From the NCBI GenBank assembly GCA_036398095.1, contig DASWHR010000022.1, forward strand, positions 1 to 18,114: DNA of 18,114 nucleotides, written 5' to 3'. Of this stretch, positions 1-6,284 are shown piece after piece (position 1 is the first letter of the stretch; the number at the start of each line of letters is the position of its first letter). The position numbers and the translations under genes are program-made. The DNA is from DASWHR01 sp036398095 (GTDB lineage Bacteria; Actinomycetota; AC-67). The notes under the pieces are model-generated. The model was not told the origin of the DNA. It searched no databases and was given only the letters and a program-made list of their open reading frames with translations.

Positions 1-242
1 ATGTGGTGTCCTCCCCTTCCCGGCGCCCGCTCCACGGGAGAGCAGTCACCCAACGCCGGGGTGCCGGCGGGGAATGTACGCCTGGAAAATGCCACTTGTC
101 CAGGGCAAGGACGTTCGTCCTCCCTCGCTTGCGCACGACACGTCACGGAAGAGACTAGAAGAAAGCGTTCGGGCGGGCCATTGGTTCGCCACCCTTCCGG
201 CGACACGCTTGAGGGGATGAACGATGACATCGGGACGAGCTC
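1..242 (+). other. Non-coding leader upstream of the GT2-GH26 gene
   Basis: I see no credible gene in this stretch. It holds several short inverted repeats on the plus strand: CCCG/CGGG at 26-29 and 35-38, nested in CGGCG/CGCCG at 21-25 and 54-58; CCTGGA/TCCAGG at 81-86 and 99-104 with a 12-nt loop; and AGGACG-TT-CGTCCT at 108-121. Such a run of hairpins could be a structured 5' leader, but it matches no riboswitch class that I recognise. I found no convincing -10/-35 pair and no sigma-28 site. The window edge may cut off the real promoter. Confidence 0.35.
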
Positions 243-2996
243 GTGAGGGCCCTCGAAAAGACCTACCCCGCCGAGCATTTCGGCGGGGGCGCGCCTGCAA
301 TCCCGCTCGGTCGGACGCGCCCTGCGCTGCGTCTGGTGCACGAAGCCGGCGCCTCCGATTCGCTCTGGTTCACCGTCGCGCGGCGCGCGGCACTGGTGTC
401 GTTGGTCGTGACCGGCGGCGTCTACATCGGGTGGCGTCCGTCCACGATTCGCGGGACCGGCGCACTGGGCGTGGGATTCTTCATCGCCGAGGCCGCAACA
501 TATCTGTTCGCCGCGTTGACCGTGGTGCTGCTCTGGCGGATCCGTCGGCGGCCCGGTCCGGGCGCGCCCCCCGCCGGAACGCTAGACGTGTACATCCCCG
601 TCTGCGGCGAACCGGTGGAGATGGTCGAAAAGACGCTCAAGGCCGCGCTGGCGATCGATTATCCGCATCGGACCTATCTCCTCAACGACGGCTTGTGGGC
701 GCGCAAGCCCGGATGGCGCGCGATCGACAAGCTCGCGAAACGCTACGACGTCCCGCTGATCCGAAGGCAGAGCGGCGCCAAGCGGAAAGCAGCCAATCTG
801 AACTACGCCTTGAAGCGAACCCGGGGCGAGTTCATCGCCATCATCGACGCGGATCATTGCGCCGACGCTCGCTTCGCCCACGAGACGCTCGGTTACTTCG
901 CCGACGAGCGGATCGCGTTCGTTTCAACGCGACAACGCTTCGACGGACCCGGCTCGGACGTGCTCGGCAACAACGAGCTGCTCTTCTATCGCTCGATCCA
1001 ACCCGCCAAGGATGCAGGAAATGCCGCGTTCTCGACGGGCAACGCCGCGGTCTATCGCCGCGCGGCGCTCCAAGACATCGGCGGCTTCAGCGAATGGAAC
1101 GTCGTCGAGGACTTGCACACGTCCTACGAACTGCACGCCCACGGGTGGAAGAGCGCGTATCACCCGCGCCCCGTCACGACCGGCATCGCGCCGAAGACCG
1201 CGGCCACGCTTGCCAAACAACGACTGCAATGGTCCACGGACACCTTGCGCGTCTTCTTGTGGGACAACCCGCTGTTCAAGCGCGGCCTCTCGCCGATCCA
1301 ACGCATCCACTACTGGCATACGACCGGCTACTACCTGTTTGCCCTCGCGCAGTTGCTGTTCCTGGCCGGTCCGATGCTTCACCTGTTGTGGGGCGTATCG
1401 ATCATGCGGCCGCCCTCCATGCAGATCTACCTGACGTTCGCGGTGCCATACCTAACGTCCGTCGCCGCTTTCCTCCTGTTGCACGGGGGACTCCAAGGAG
1501 CGCTGCGATCGGCGCAGGCCGGGATGTTTCTCGCGCCGATCTACCTGCTCGGCGCAATCGGCGCGGTGACCCGCATTCGCTTCCGCATGCGAGTCACCGA
1601 TAAGGCGCACGAGCGTCGCTGGTCGATGTGGCTGCTACCGCACGTGATCGCCATGGCCGCATCGATCGCGGGGATTGTGTGGGCGGCCGCGGGCAAGCGT
1701 CCGTACGCGGCCGTGTCGGTATTCTGGGCCGGATGGGTCGTATTCACGCTGGCGGGCCTGGTCGGAACGCTCAGCACGAAAGCGCGATCGGCGCGCGTCA
1801 TCCGAGCAATGGTGCGCGTCCCGGTGGTGGTGCTTGCGGCCGTCACGATCTTGTTCCCGCCCGACATCGGTGCGCCGTCGTTCGACCCGGCCTTGGTCGT
1901 GACTCAGCGCGAACCGGTCGCCGCGATCGCTCCGATCACACCCGGTCCCGCCGCGCGAATCGCCGGCGTCCGCGTCGAGCGAAGCGGCGCGCTGGCCCCG
2001 TCGCCGGACGGAATCTACTTCGGGGTCTTCAACCCGGACCTTGTGCAGCGGTCGGGAGCGATCCGCGCATGGAACGCGGCGCATGGGGTCGAGGCCGCGA
2101 TCGTGAACTGGTATCAGCAATGGGGCAGCAACGAGACTCGCTACCCGACGGGCTGGATCGCCGAGGCACGGTCGGCGGGGGCGACGCCGCTAATCACATG
2201 GGAGCCGTGGGCGAAGCCCGAAGGGTCGGTTCACGACCAGTCCCAGCCGGACTATTCGCACGCGACGATCGTCGCGGGTCGCCACGATGCGTACATCCGG
2301 TCGTGGGCGCGAGCGGCCGCAAGCGACGGACGTCCGGTCCTTCTGCGCTTCATGCACGAGATGAACGGCGATTGGTATCCCTGGTCGATCCGCACGAACG
2401 GAAACTCGCCGTCGTCCTACCGCGCGGCCTGGCAGCACGTCCACGACATCTTCACCGCGGAAGGCGCCACGAACGTCACGTGGGTGTGGACGATCAACAC
2501 GTTTGCGGGAATGAGCAAGGACAACAAGCATCTTCCGTCCTACTACCCGGGCAACGCCTATGTGGACTGGGTATCGATGACCGGCTTCAACTGGGGTCGC
2601 TCCTATTCGTGGAACGCCTGGGCCCCGGCCGACTACGTGTTCAAGAAGTCCTATTGGGCGCTCGCGAAGCTTCGGAAGCCGGTGATGATCAGTGAGATCG
2701 CCACGGTCGAGAAGGGCGGCAGCGCCGCCGGCTGGATTCGCGACGCGCTGGCGACGATCAAGGGGTATCCGGCGGTGAAGGCGATCGTCTGGTTCGACGG
2801 CCGCTACGATCGGCAGGTCAACTTCCAGTTGCGCGGCGACGCGGCGACTGCTCTTCGGGACGAGCTGCGCCGCGACGCCGCGATCAACGTACCGTTGGTC
2901 TTCAGCGAGCCGCGAGCGACTGCGCCAGCGCATTCACGGCGCTCGCCGGCGACGTCATTCGCCAATCGCATTCCTTATTCGTCGAGAACCAGGTGA
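243..2996 (+). CDS. Membrane GT2 cellulose-synthase-like glycosyltransferase fused to a C-terminal GH26 domain
   Basis: Predicted processive polysaccharide synthase of 917 aa. Two membrane segments (about 48-64 and 77-99) precede a cytosolic GT2 domain (about 113-345) with D149 in NDG, the DAD motif at 202-204, an ED pair at 289-290 (TED-like) and QRLQW at 326-330 in place of Q(Q/R)xRW. Further membrane segments lie at about 362-385, 395-413, 427-442, 464-482, 488-509 and 522-538. The region 590-875 is a GH26-type glycoside hydrolase domain, with HEMNGDWYPW (probable acid/base E706) and ISEIA (probable nucleophile E818); it is inferred to be extracellular. The sugar is unknown: cellulose, mannan or a mixed glucan are possible. 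No PilZ domain is seen. The start is GTG, because an in-frame TGA lies 18 nt upstream; GGGA at 232-235 is only a weak ribosome site. About 30 C-terminal residues lie antisense to the next gene and look unlike the family. Confidence 0.85.
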   Translation: MRALEKTYPAEHFGGGAPAIPLGRTRPALRLVHEAGASDSLWFTVARRAALVSLVVTGGVYIGWRPSTIRGTGALGVGFFIAEAATYLFAALTVVLLWRIRRRPGPGAPPAGTLDVYIPVCGEPVEMVEKTLKAALAIDYPHRTYLLNDGLWARKPGWRAIDKLAKRYDVPLIRRQSGAKRKAANLNYALKRTRGEFIAIIDADHCADARFAHETLGYFADERIAFVSTRQRFDGPGSDVLGNNELLFYRSIQPAKDAGNAAFSTGNAAVYRRAALQDIGGFSEWNVVEDLHTSYELHAHGWKSAYHPRPVTTGIAPKTAATLAKQRLQWSTDTLRVFLWDNPLFKRGLSPIQRIHYWHTTGYYLFALAQLLFLAGPMLHLLWGVSIMRPPSMQIYLTFAVPYLTSVAAFLLLHGGLQGALRSAQAGMFLAPIYLLGAIGAVTRIRFRMRVTDKAHERRWSMWLLPHVIAMAASIAGIVWAAAGKRPYAAVSVFWAGWVVFTLAGLVGTLSTKARSARVIRAMVRVPVVVLAAVTILFPPDIGAPSFDPALVVTQREPVAAIAPITPGPAARIAGVRVERSGALAPSPDGIYFGVFNPDLVQRSGAIRAWNAAHGVEAAIVNWYQQWGSNETRYPTGWIAEARSAGATPLITWEPWAKPEGSVHDQSQPDYSHATIVAGRHDAYIRSWARAAASDGRPVLLRFMHEMNGDWYPWSIRTNGNSPSSYRAAWQHVHDIFTAEGATNVTWVWTINTFAGMSKDNKHLPSYYPGNAYVDWVSMTGFNWGRSYSWNAWAPADYVFKKSYWALAKLRKPVMISEIATVEKGGSAAGWIRDALATIKGYPAVKAIVWFDGRYDRQVNFQLRGDAATALRDELRRDAAINVPLVFSEPRATAPAHSRRSPATSFANRIPYSSRTR

Positions 2997-3864
2997 CGGC
3001 CGACACGTACTGATACTTCGCGGTCTTCAGCACCTTGAACATGTCGGCAATCCATTTCGCCTTGTCGCCACCCTCCGGCGGCGCGGCCGTCTCGCCGATC
3101 CAGATCGGACGACGCGTCCCCATCTTCATCACGCGCGAATACGCGCCGGCGAAAACTTGGTCAAACGATTGCCACCCGCCGTAGGTGGGCTCGCACGCGC
3201 CCCAGTTGTATCCGTCGATCGCGACGACATCGACGTAGGACGAGCCGGGATAGAAGGCTTCGAACCGATTCGTCGAGGGCACGTCCACCGAGTACGGAGA
3301 CCAGATCCAACGGGCGTTCTTGACGCCCTCCGCCCGGAACATCCCGACGATCTTTCGCCAAGTCTGAACGTACTGCGCGGCCGTGTTGCCGTTGACGCCC
3401 CCACCCCACGGATACCAGTTGCCGTTCATCTCGTGCATGGGGCGCAGATAGACGAGCTTGCCAACCGTCTTGACGCCCCGCGCCCACGAACGAATGTAGT
3501 CGTCGTGGCGGCCGGACAGGATCGAGGCAAGGCTGTAGTCGGGCTGGTTCGCTCCTTCGCCGGGACGCCACGGCTCCCAAGTTAGGTAGACGTTTCGGTT
3601 CGAGGTTCCGGCGGCGTTCACCCAGGAGGCGTCGAACGCGGCATGGCCGCCGCCCCACGCTTGATAGAACAGGATCGTGTCGAGCTTTGCGCCGATCTGC
3701 CGCTCGACGTCGGTGACGGCTCCCATCCCCTCGTGCGGCGCCGGCGGAACGTAGGCGCCGAACAGGATGCGCTTACGCGCGGCTTCGGCCGGCGCTGCAT
3801 GGGTGATGGTGGGAATCGTCATCGCGGTGAGTATCGCGATTACGATCATCGTACGGCGGGCCAT
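2902..3864 (-). CDS. Secreted GH26 family glycoside hydrolase (mannanase/endoglucanase-like)
   Basis: 320-aa exported protein. Residues 1-23 form a signal peptide: MARR, a hydrophobic stretch, then THA-A as the likely cleavage site. The remainder (about 33-318) is a GH26-type domain with TWEPW (95-99), RPMHEMNGNWYPW (141-153, probable acid/base E145) and WIGETA (255-260, probable nucleophile E258). GH26 enzymes cut beta-mannans, beta-1,3-xylan or mixed-linkage glucans by a retaining mechanism; the substrate here cannot be read from sequence. It is clearly homologous to the GH26 domain of the neighbouring convergent gene. The ATG at 3864 is chosen because CGAGGAG at 3874-3880 lies about 9 nt upstream; longer starts (3873, 3906) would crowd or include that ribosome site. 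Its leader carries a GEMM-I riboswitch and a sigma-28-type promoter. The last 95 nt overlap the convergent gene and encode conserved domain residues, so this frame is the older one. Confidence 0.88.
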   Translation of the reverse strand: MARRTMIVIAILTAMTIPTITHAAPAEAARKRILFGAYVPPAPHEGMGAVTDVERQIGAKLDTILFYQAWGGGHAAFDASWVNAAGTSNRNVYLTWEPWRPGEGANQPDYSLASILSGRHDDYIRSWARGVKTVGKLVYLRPMHEMNGNWYPWGGGVNGNTAAQYVQTWRKIVGMFRAEGVKNARWIWSPYSVDVPSTNRFEAFYPGSSYVDVVAIDGYNWGACEPTYGGWQSFDQVFAGAYSRVMKMGTRRPIWIGETAAPPEGGDKAKWIADMFKVLKTAKYQYVSAVTWFSTNKECDWRMTSPASAVNALAQSLAAR

Positions 3865-3875
3865 CGCTGTCATCT

Positions 3876-3911
3876 CCTCGTTGTGCCTCCACAACCGGCA
3901 GGGCAACGAGG
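3876..3911 (-). promoter_or_regulatory. Putative Shine-Dalgarno-sequestering expression platform
   Basis: On the minus strand CCTCGTTG (3911-3904) is fully complementary to CAACGAGG (3883-3876), which contains most of the ribosome site of the GH26 gene. A competing hairpin, GTTGTG (3895-3890) with CACAAC (3885-3880) and a 4-nt loop, shares the bases 3880-3883. The two helices exclude each other, as expected of a translational switch just downstream of a riboswitch aptamer. The complementarity is seen directly; the switching role and its direction (on or off with ligand) are inferred. Confidence 0.5.
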
Positions 3912-3925
3912 TCGATGCGCGTCGG

Positions 3926-4008
3926 CACCGGTTCGGCGGCCCGGCAGCCCGTTCTGGGCCCGGAGCTTTGCGTCCCCGCCTCCCGGCGGGTTTGCCCTTT
4001 CGGAGGTG
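3926..4008 (-). ncRNA. Cyclic di-GMP-I (GEMM-I) riboswitch aptamer
   Basis: Read on the minus strand, the region has the two signature blocks of the GEMM-I class: AGGGCAAACC (3998-3989) and GGGACGCAAAGC (3976-3965). They are joined by the P2 stem CCGCC/GGCGG capped by a GNRA-type loop GGGA (3984-3981). The second stem follows as CCGGGCCC...GGGCTGCCGG (3963-3941). CACC (4008-4005) and GGTG (3929-3926) could close the outer P1 helix, so the outer limits are approximate. The aptamer lies 61 nt upstream of the GH26 start codon. GEMM-I RNAs bind c-di-GMP; a rarer subclass binds 3',3'-cGAMP and I cannot exclude that by eye. Confidence 0.9.
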
Positions 4009-4030
4009 TCGTGTTGTTCGGTCATCCCCG

Positions 4031-4057
4031 TCATCGGCCGTGGGAAGGAAGTCTTTA
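4031..4057 (-). promoter_or_regulatory. Sigma-28 (FliA/WhiG-type) promoter for the riboswitch-GH26 transcript
   Basis: On the minus strand TAAA (4057-4054) is followed by exactly 15 nt and then GCCGATGA (4038-4031). The FliA/WhiG consensus is TAAA-N15-GCCGATAA, so 11 of 12 positions and the spacing agree. Transcription would start near 4024, about 15 nt before the GEMM-I aptamer, which is a sensible placement. No sigma-28 gene is in the window, so use of this site is inferred. Confidence 0.65.
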
Positions 4058-4169
4058 GAGTCGCGTTCCCTATGCCGGAAAGGTGCGCGGAGAAATGGCG
4101 CGGATCGGTCAGCATCCCAAGGATGCTTCGATACGGATCCTTCGCCTTTCTACCTGCTCGCCGGACTCG
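4058..4169 (-). other. truA 3' region with hairpin, no clear terminator
   Basis: The 112 nt between the truA stop and the sigma-28 site hold a 7-bp inverted repeat, AGCATCC-TTG-GGATGCT on the minus strand (4127-4111), flanked by an outer GGATC/GATCC pair. No T-run follows on either strand, so it is not a typical intrinsic terminator. It could slow or end truA transcription with a factor, or do nothing. No gene is seen. Confidence 0.3.
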
Positions 4170-4961
4170 TTACGATGCGCCCGGCATGCCCTTCGTCCGG
4201 TCACCACCGAACGGATCAGGCCGGTACACAACGCGCATCAGGGTCAGGCCGCGGGCCGGCGCGATCGACACTTTCGCCGCTTGACGGGCCTTGGCTTCTA
4301 GAACATCGGCCATCCACGAAGGCGGTCTTTTCCCCAGTCCGACGTCGATCAGGCAGCCGGTGATGCTGCGCACCATCTGATGGCAAAACGAATCGCCTGC
4401 GATCGCGATCGTGGTCCGGCCGTCGCGTGCGCTGCGCACGCGCGCGAGCCGGATGCGCCGCACGAGCGACCGGCGATTGTCCCGGCAGAACGACGAGAAG
4501 TCGTGTTCGCCCACCAGTACTTGCGATGCTTCGTGCATCGCTCCGGCGTCCAGCGGCCGTGGCTCCCACAGCGCGAATCGATCCGCAAACGGGTCCCGCG
4601 CGGGGCCGCCGTAGATTCGATATTCGTAGGAGCGGCGTTTCGCGGAGAAGCGCGCGTCGAATTCGCCGGGGGCAACGACCGCCGCCCGGATCGAAACCTC
4701 AGGTGCGAGCAGACGATTGATCCGTCGCTGCAGCCATTCCAGATCGATTTCGGCGCGCGCGTCGAATGAGGCAACTTGGCCGGCCGCGTGGACCCCCGCA
4801 TCGGTGCGACCGGCGCACGCAGTCAAGATGGATTCGCGCAGCAGCATCGCCAGCGTCTCTTCCAGCGTGCCTTGCACCGTTCGCCGCCCACGTTGCCGCG
4901 CGTAGCCGTGAAACCGAGTCCCGTCGTAGGCCAGCAACAACGCGTACCGCGAGGCATCCAT
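4170..4961 (-). CDS. truA: tRNA pseudouridine(38-40) synthase TruA
   Basis: 263-aa cytosolic enzyme that converts uridines 38-40 of the tRNA anticodon arm to pseudouridine. The catalytic motif GRTDAGVHA is at 51-59 with the nucleophile D54. The N-terminal LLLAYDGTRFHGYARQ and the later SFCHQMVR segment are typical of the family, and the length is normal. In many actinobacteria truA directly follows rplQ; here an NfeD-SPFH pair on the opposite strand intervenes, so truA needs its own promoter. The ATG start has no clear Shine-Dalgarno site. A TATCCT hexamer ends 8 nt upstream, which would suit a leaderless transcript (inference). The riboswitch-controlled GH26 gene lies downstream on the same strand, about 305 nt away. 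Confidence 0.95.
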   Translation of the reverse strand: MDASRYALLLAYDGTRFHGYARQRGRRTVQGTLEETLAMLLRESILTACAGRTDAGVHAAGQVASFDARAEIDLEWLQRRINRLLAPEVSIRAAVVAPGEFDARFSAKRRSYEYRIYGGPARDPFADRFALWEPRPLDAGAMHEASQVLVGEHDFSSFCRDNRRSLVRRIRLARVRSARDGRTTIAIAGDSFCHQMVRSITGCLIDVGLGKRPPSWMADVLEAKARQAAKVSIAPARGLTLMRVVYRPDPFGGDRTKGMPGAS

Positions 4962-4997
4962 GGCTCGGCAGGATATCTACGACGTATGCTGCCGGGC
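4962..4997. promoter_or_regulatory. Divergent promoter region truA / nfeD-type gene
   Basis: Only 36 nt separate the two divergent starts (24 nt if the gene on the plus strand begins at 4986). Neither side has a good Shine-Dalgarno site. TATGCT at 4985-4990 lies 7 nt before the ATG at 4998; on the other strand TATCCT (4975-4970) lies 8 nt before the truA ATG. Both fit actinobacterial -10 hexamers of leaderless mRNAs. No -35 match is seen for either, so this stays tentative. Confidence 0.35.
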
Positions 4998-6284
4998 ATG
5001 AATCGCCGGGCAAGCCGGATTCTCGCGGCCGTCGTCGCAGCCGCCTTCCTGTCTCTGCCCGCCGTCATCGCCTCCGCGCAGGACGCCGATCCGCCGGATC
5101 GGCCCGCATACCTGTTCGAGCTGACCGGCGCCGTGGACCCGCTGGTTGCCGGCGCGGTCGAGCGAGCCGTCCGCACCGCCGAGGCGGCGAACCTTCCACT
5201 TCTGATCCGCATCGACACGCCCGGCGGCCTCGACTCGGCGATGCGGCGCATCGTCAAGGCCGTCATCAACGCCGACATCGATGTGGTCTGCTGGGTCGGA
5301 CCCGACGGAGCCCGGGCGGCATCGGCCGGCGCCTTCATCTTGATGGGATGCCCGACGGCGACGATGGCGCCGGGAACCAACGTCGGCGCGGCGCATCCGG
5401 TCGGGTTTCGCGGCGACGTCCTGAACGACAAGGTCACCAACGACGCGGCCGCCTACATCCGGGCGCTGGCGGAACGGTGGGACCGAAACGCCGACTGGGC
5501 CGAACAAGCCGTGCGAAACTCGGTCAGCATCCCGGCCGAGGAAGCGCTGGCGATCGACGTGATCGACCGCATCGCACACGACTCCGACGCAGCACTCGGA
5601 TTTCCAGCGCGCACCCGAACCGTGCGACTGACCATCGGCGAAACGATCTTCCACACGCTGATCGATCCGAACCTTGCGTTCCTGCTCTTCGTGTTCGGCA
5701 TCGGGCTGATCGCATTCGAGTTCATCTCGCCCGGCGGCGTCGGCGGCGCGATCGGCGCGCTGCTTCTTATCGCCTCGCTGGTCATGCTGGGCATGCTGCC
5801 GGTGAACCTTGCCGGCGCACTGCTGATAGTCGCGGCCATGATCCTGTTCGTCGTCGAAGCGCACACGCCCGGCATCGGCGCGGCCGGAGCGGCAGGGCTC
5901 ACCGCGTTGATCCTGGGCGGCTTGTTCTTGTTCGACGCGTCGGTTCCGAATGCGCGCGTCTCGCGTGCCGTCGTCGCGACCACGGCGATCGGCGCCGCCG
6001 CGTTCTTCACGATTGCGGCGCAAGCTGTCTTGAAGGCCCGGCGCATGCCGGTCACTGCCGGCATCACCGTGCCGGCCGGCACCGAAGGGATCGTCGTTCG
6101 CGAGCTCGCCCCCGGCGGCGTCGTGGCCGCGGCAGGCGAAGAATGGTCGGCCGAATCCACATCCGGTTCGATCCCGGCCGGCCGGGTGGTCCGCGTGGTT
6201 CGAGTCACCGGCTTGACGCTCATCGTAGAGCCTGCCGCGGCGCAGCACGAGCATCCAACGAAACGAACGGAGGGAGAGACATGA
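4998..6284 (+). CDS. NfeD-type membrane-bound ClpP-class serine protease
   Basis: 428-aa membrane protease of the NfeD1b type. Residues 1-27 form a signal peptide (ending AVIASAQ). A ClpP/SppA-like protease domain follows (about 35-205) with IDTPGG (72-77), probable catalytic S109 in AASAGAF and probable base K145 in NDKVTND, as in the archaeal PH1510 protease with its Ser-Lys dyad. Membrane segments lie at about 225-245, 250-268, 270-288, 297-313 and 325-344. A C-terminal NfeD OB-fold (about 352-411) has the pattern of small residues and the final GLTLIVEP. Such proteases work with stomatin-like SPFH proteins, and one is encoded directly downstream with an ATGA overlap. The start at 4998 gives a standard signal peptide; 4986 would add four residues. 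Substrate unknown. Confidence 0.85.
   Translation: MNRRASRILAAVVAAAFLSLPAVIASAQDADPPDRPAYLFELTGAVDPLVAGAVERAVRTAEAANLPLLIRIDTPGGLDSAMRRIVKAVINADIDVVCWVGPDGARAASAGAFILMGCPTATMAPGTNVGAAHPVGFRGDVLNDKVTNDAAAYIRALAERWDRNADWAEQAVRNSVSIPAEEALAIDVIDRIAHDSDAALGFPARTRTVRLTIGETIFHTLIDPNLAFLLFVFGIGLIAFEFISPGGVGGAIGALLLIASLVMLGMLPVNLAGALLIVAAMILFVVEAHTPGIGAAGAAGLTALILGGLFLFDASVPNARVSRAVVATTAIGAAAFFTIAAQAVLKARRMPVTAGITVPAGTEGIVVRELAPGGVVAAAGEEWSAESTSGSIPAGRVVRVVRVTGLTLIVEPAAAQHEHPTKRTEGET

Noticed and set aside
81..140. CAGGGCAA followed by a hairpin upstream of the GT2-GH26 gene, reminiscent of a second GEMM-I riboswitch
   Set aside because: The second conserved block (GGGACGCAAAGC-like) is absent and the stem after CAGGGCAA lacks a GNRA loop, so the likeness is partial and probably chance.
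217..246. Nine-codon leader peptide (MNDDIGTSS) whose TGA overlaps the GTG of the GT2 gene
   Set aside because: It has no proper ribosome site and no codon pattern suggestive of attenuation; any ATG here would give such a short frame.
224..1603. Long plus-strand open frame (459 codons) overlapping the GT2 domain
   Set aside because: It is arginine-rich shadow coding in GC-rich DNA; the other frame holds all the GT2 motifs.
4111..4127. Inverted repeat after truA as a rho-independent terminator
   Set aside because: The loop is 3 nt and no T-run follows on either strand; kept only as a hairpin in the annotation.
4766..6280. Upstream extension of the SPFH frame through the protease gene
   Set aside because: The extension is an arginine-rich shadow of the NfeD-type gene; the ATG at 6281 has a strong ribosome site and begins the family sequence.
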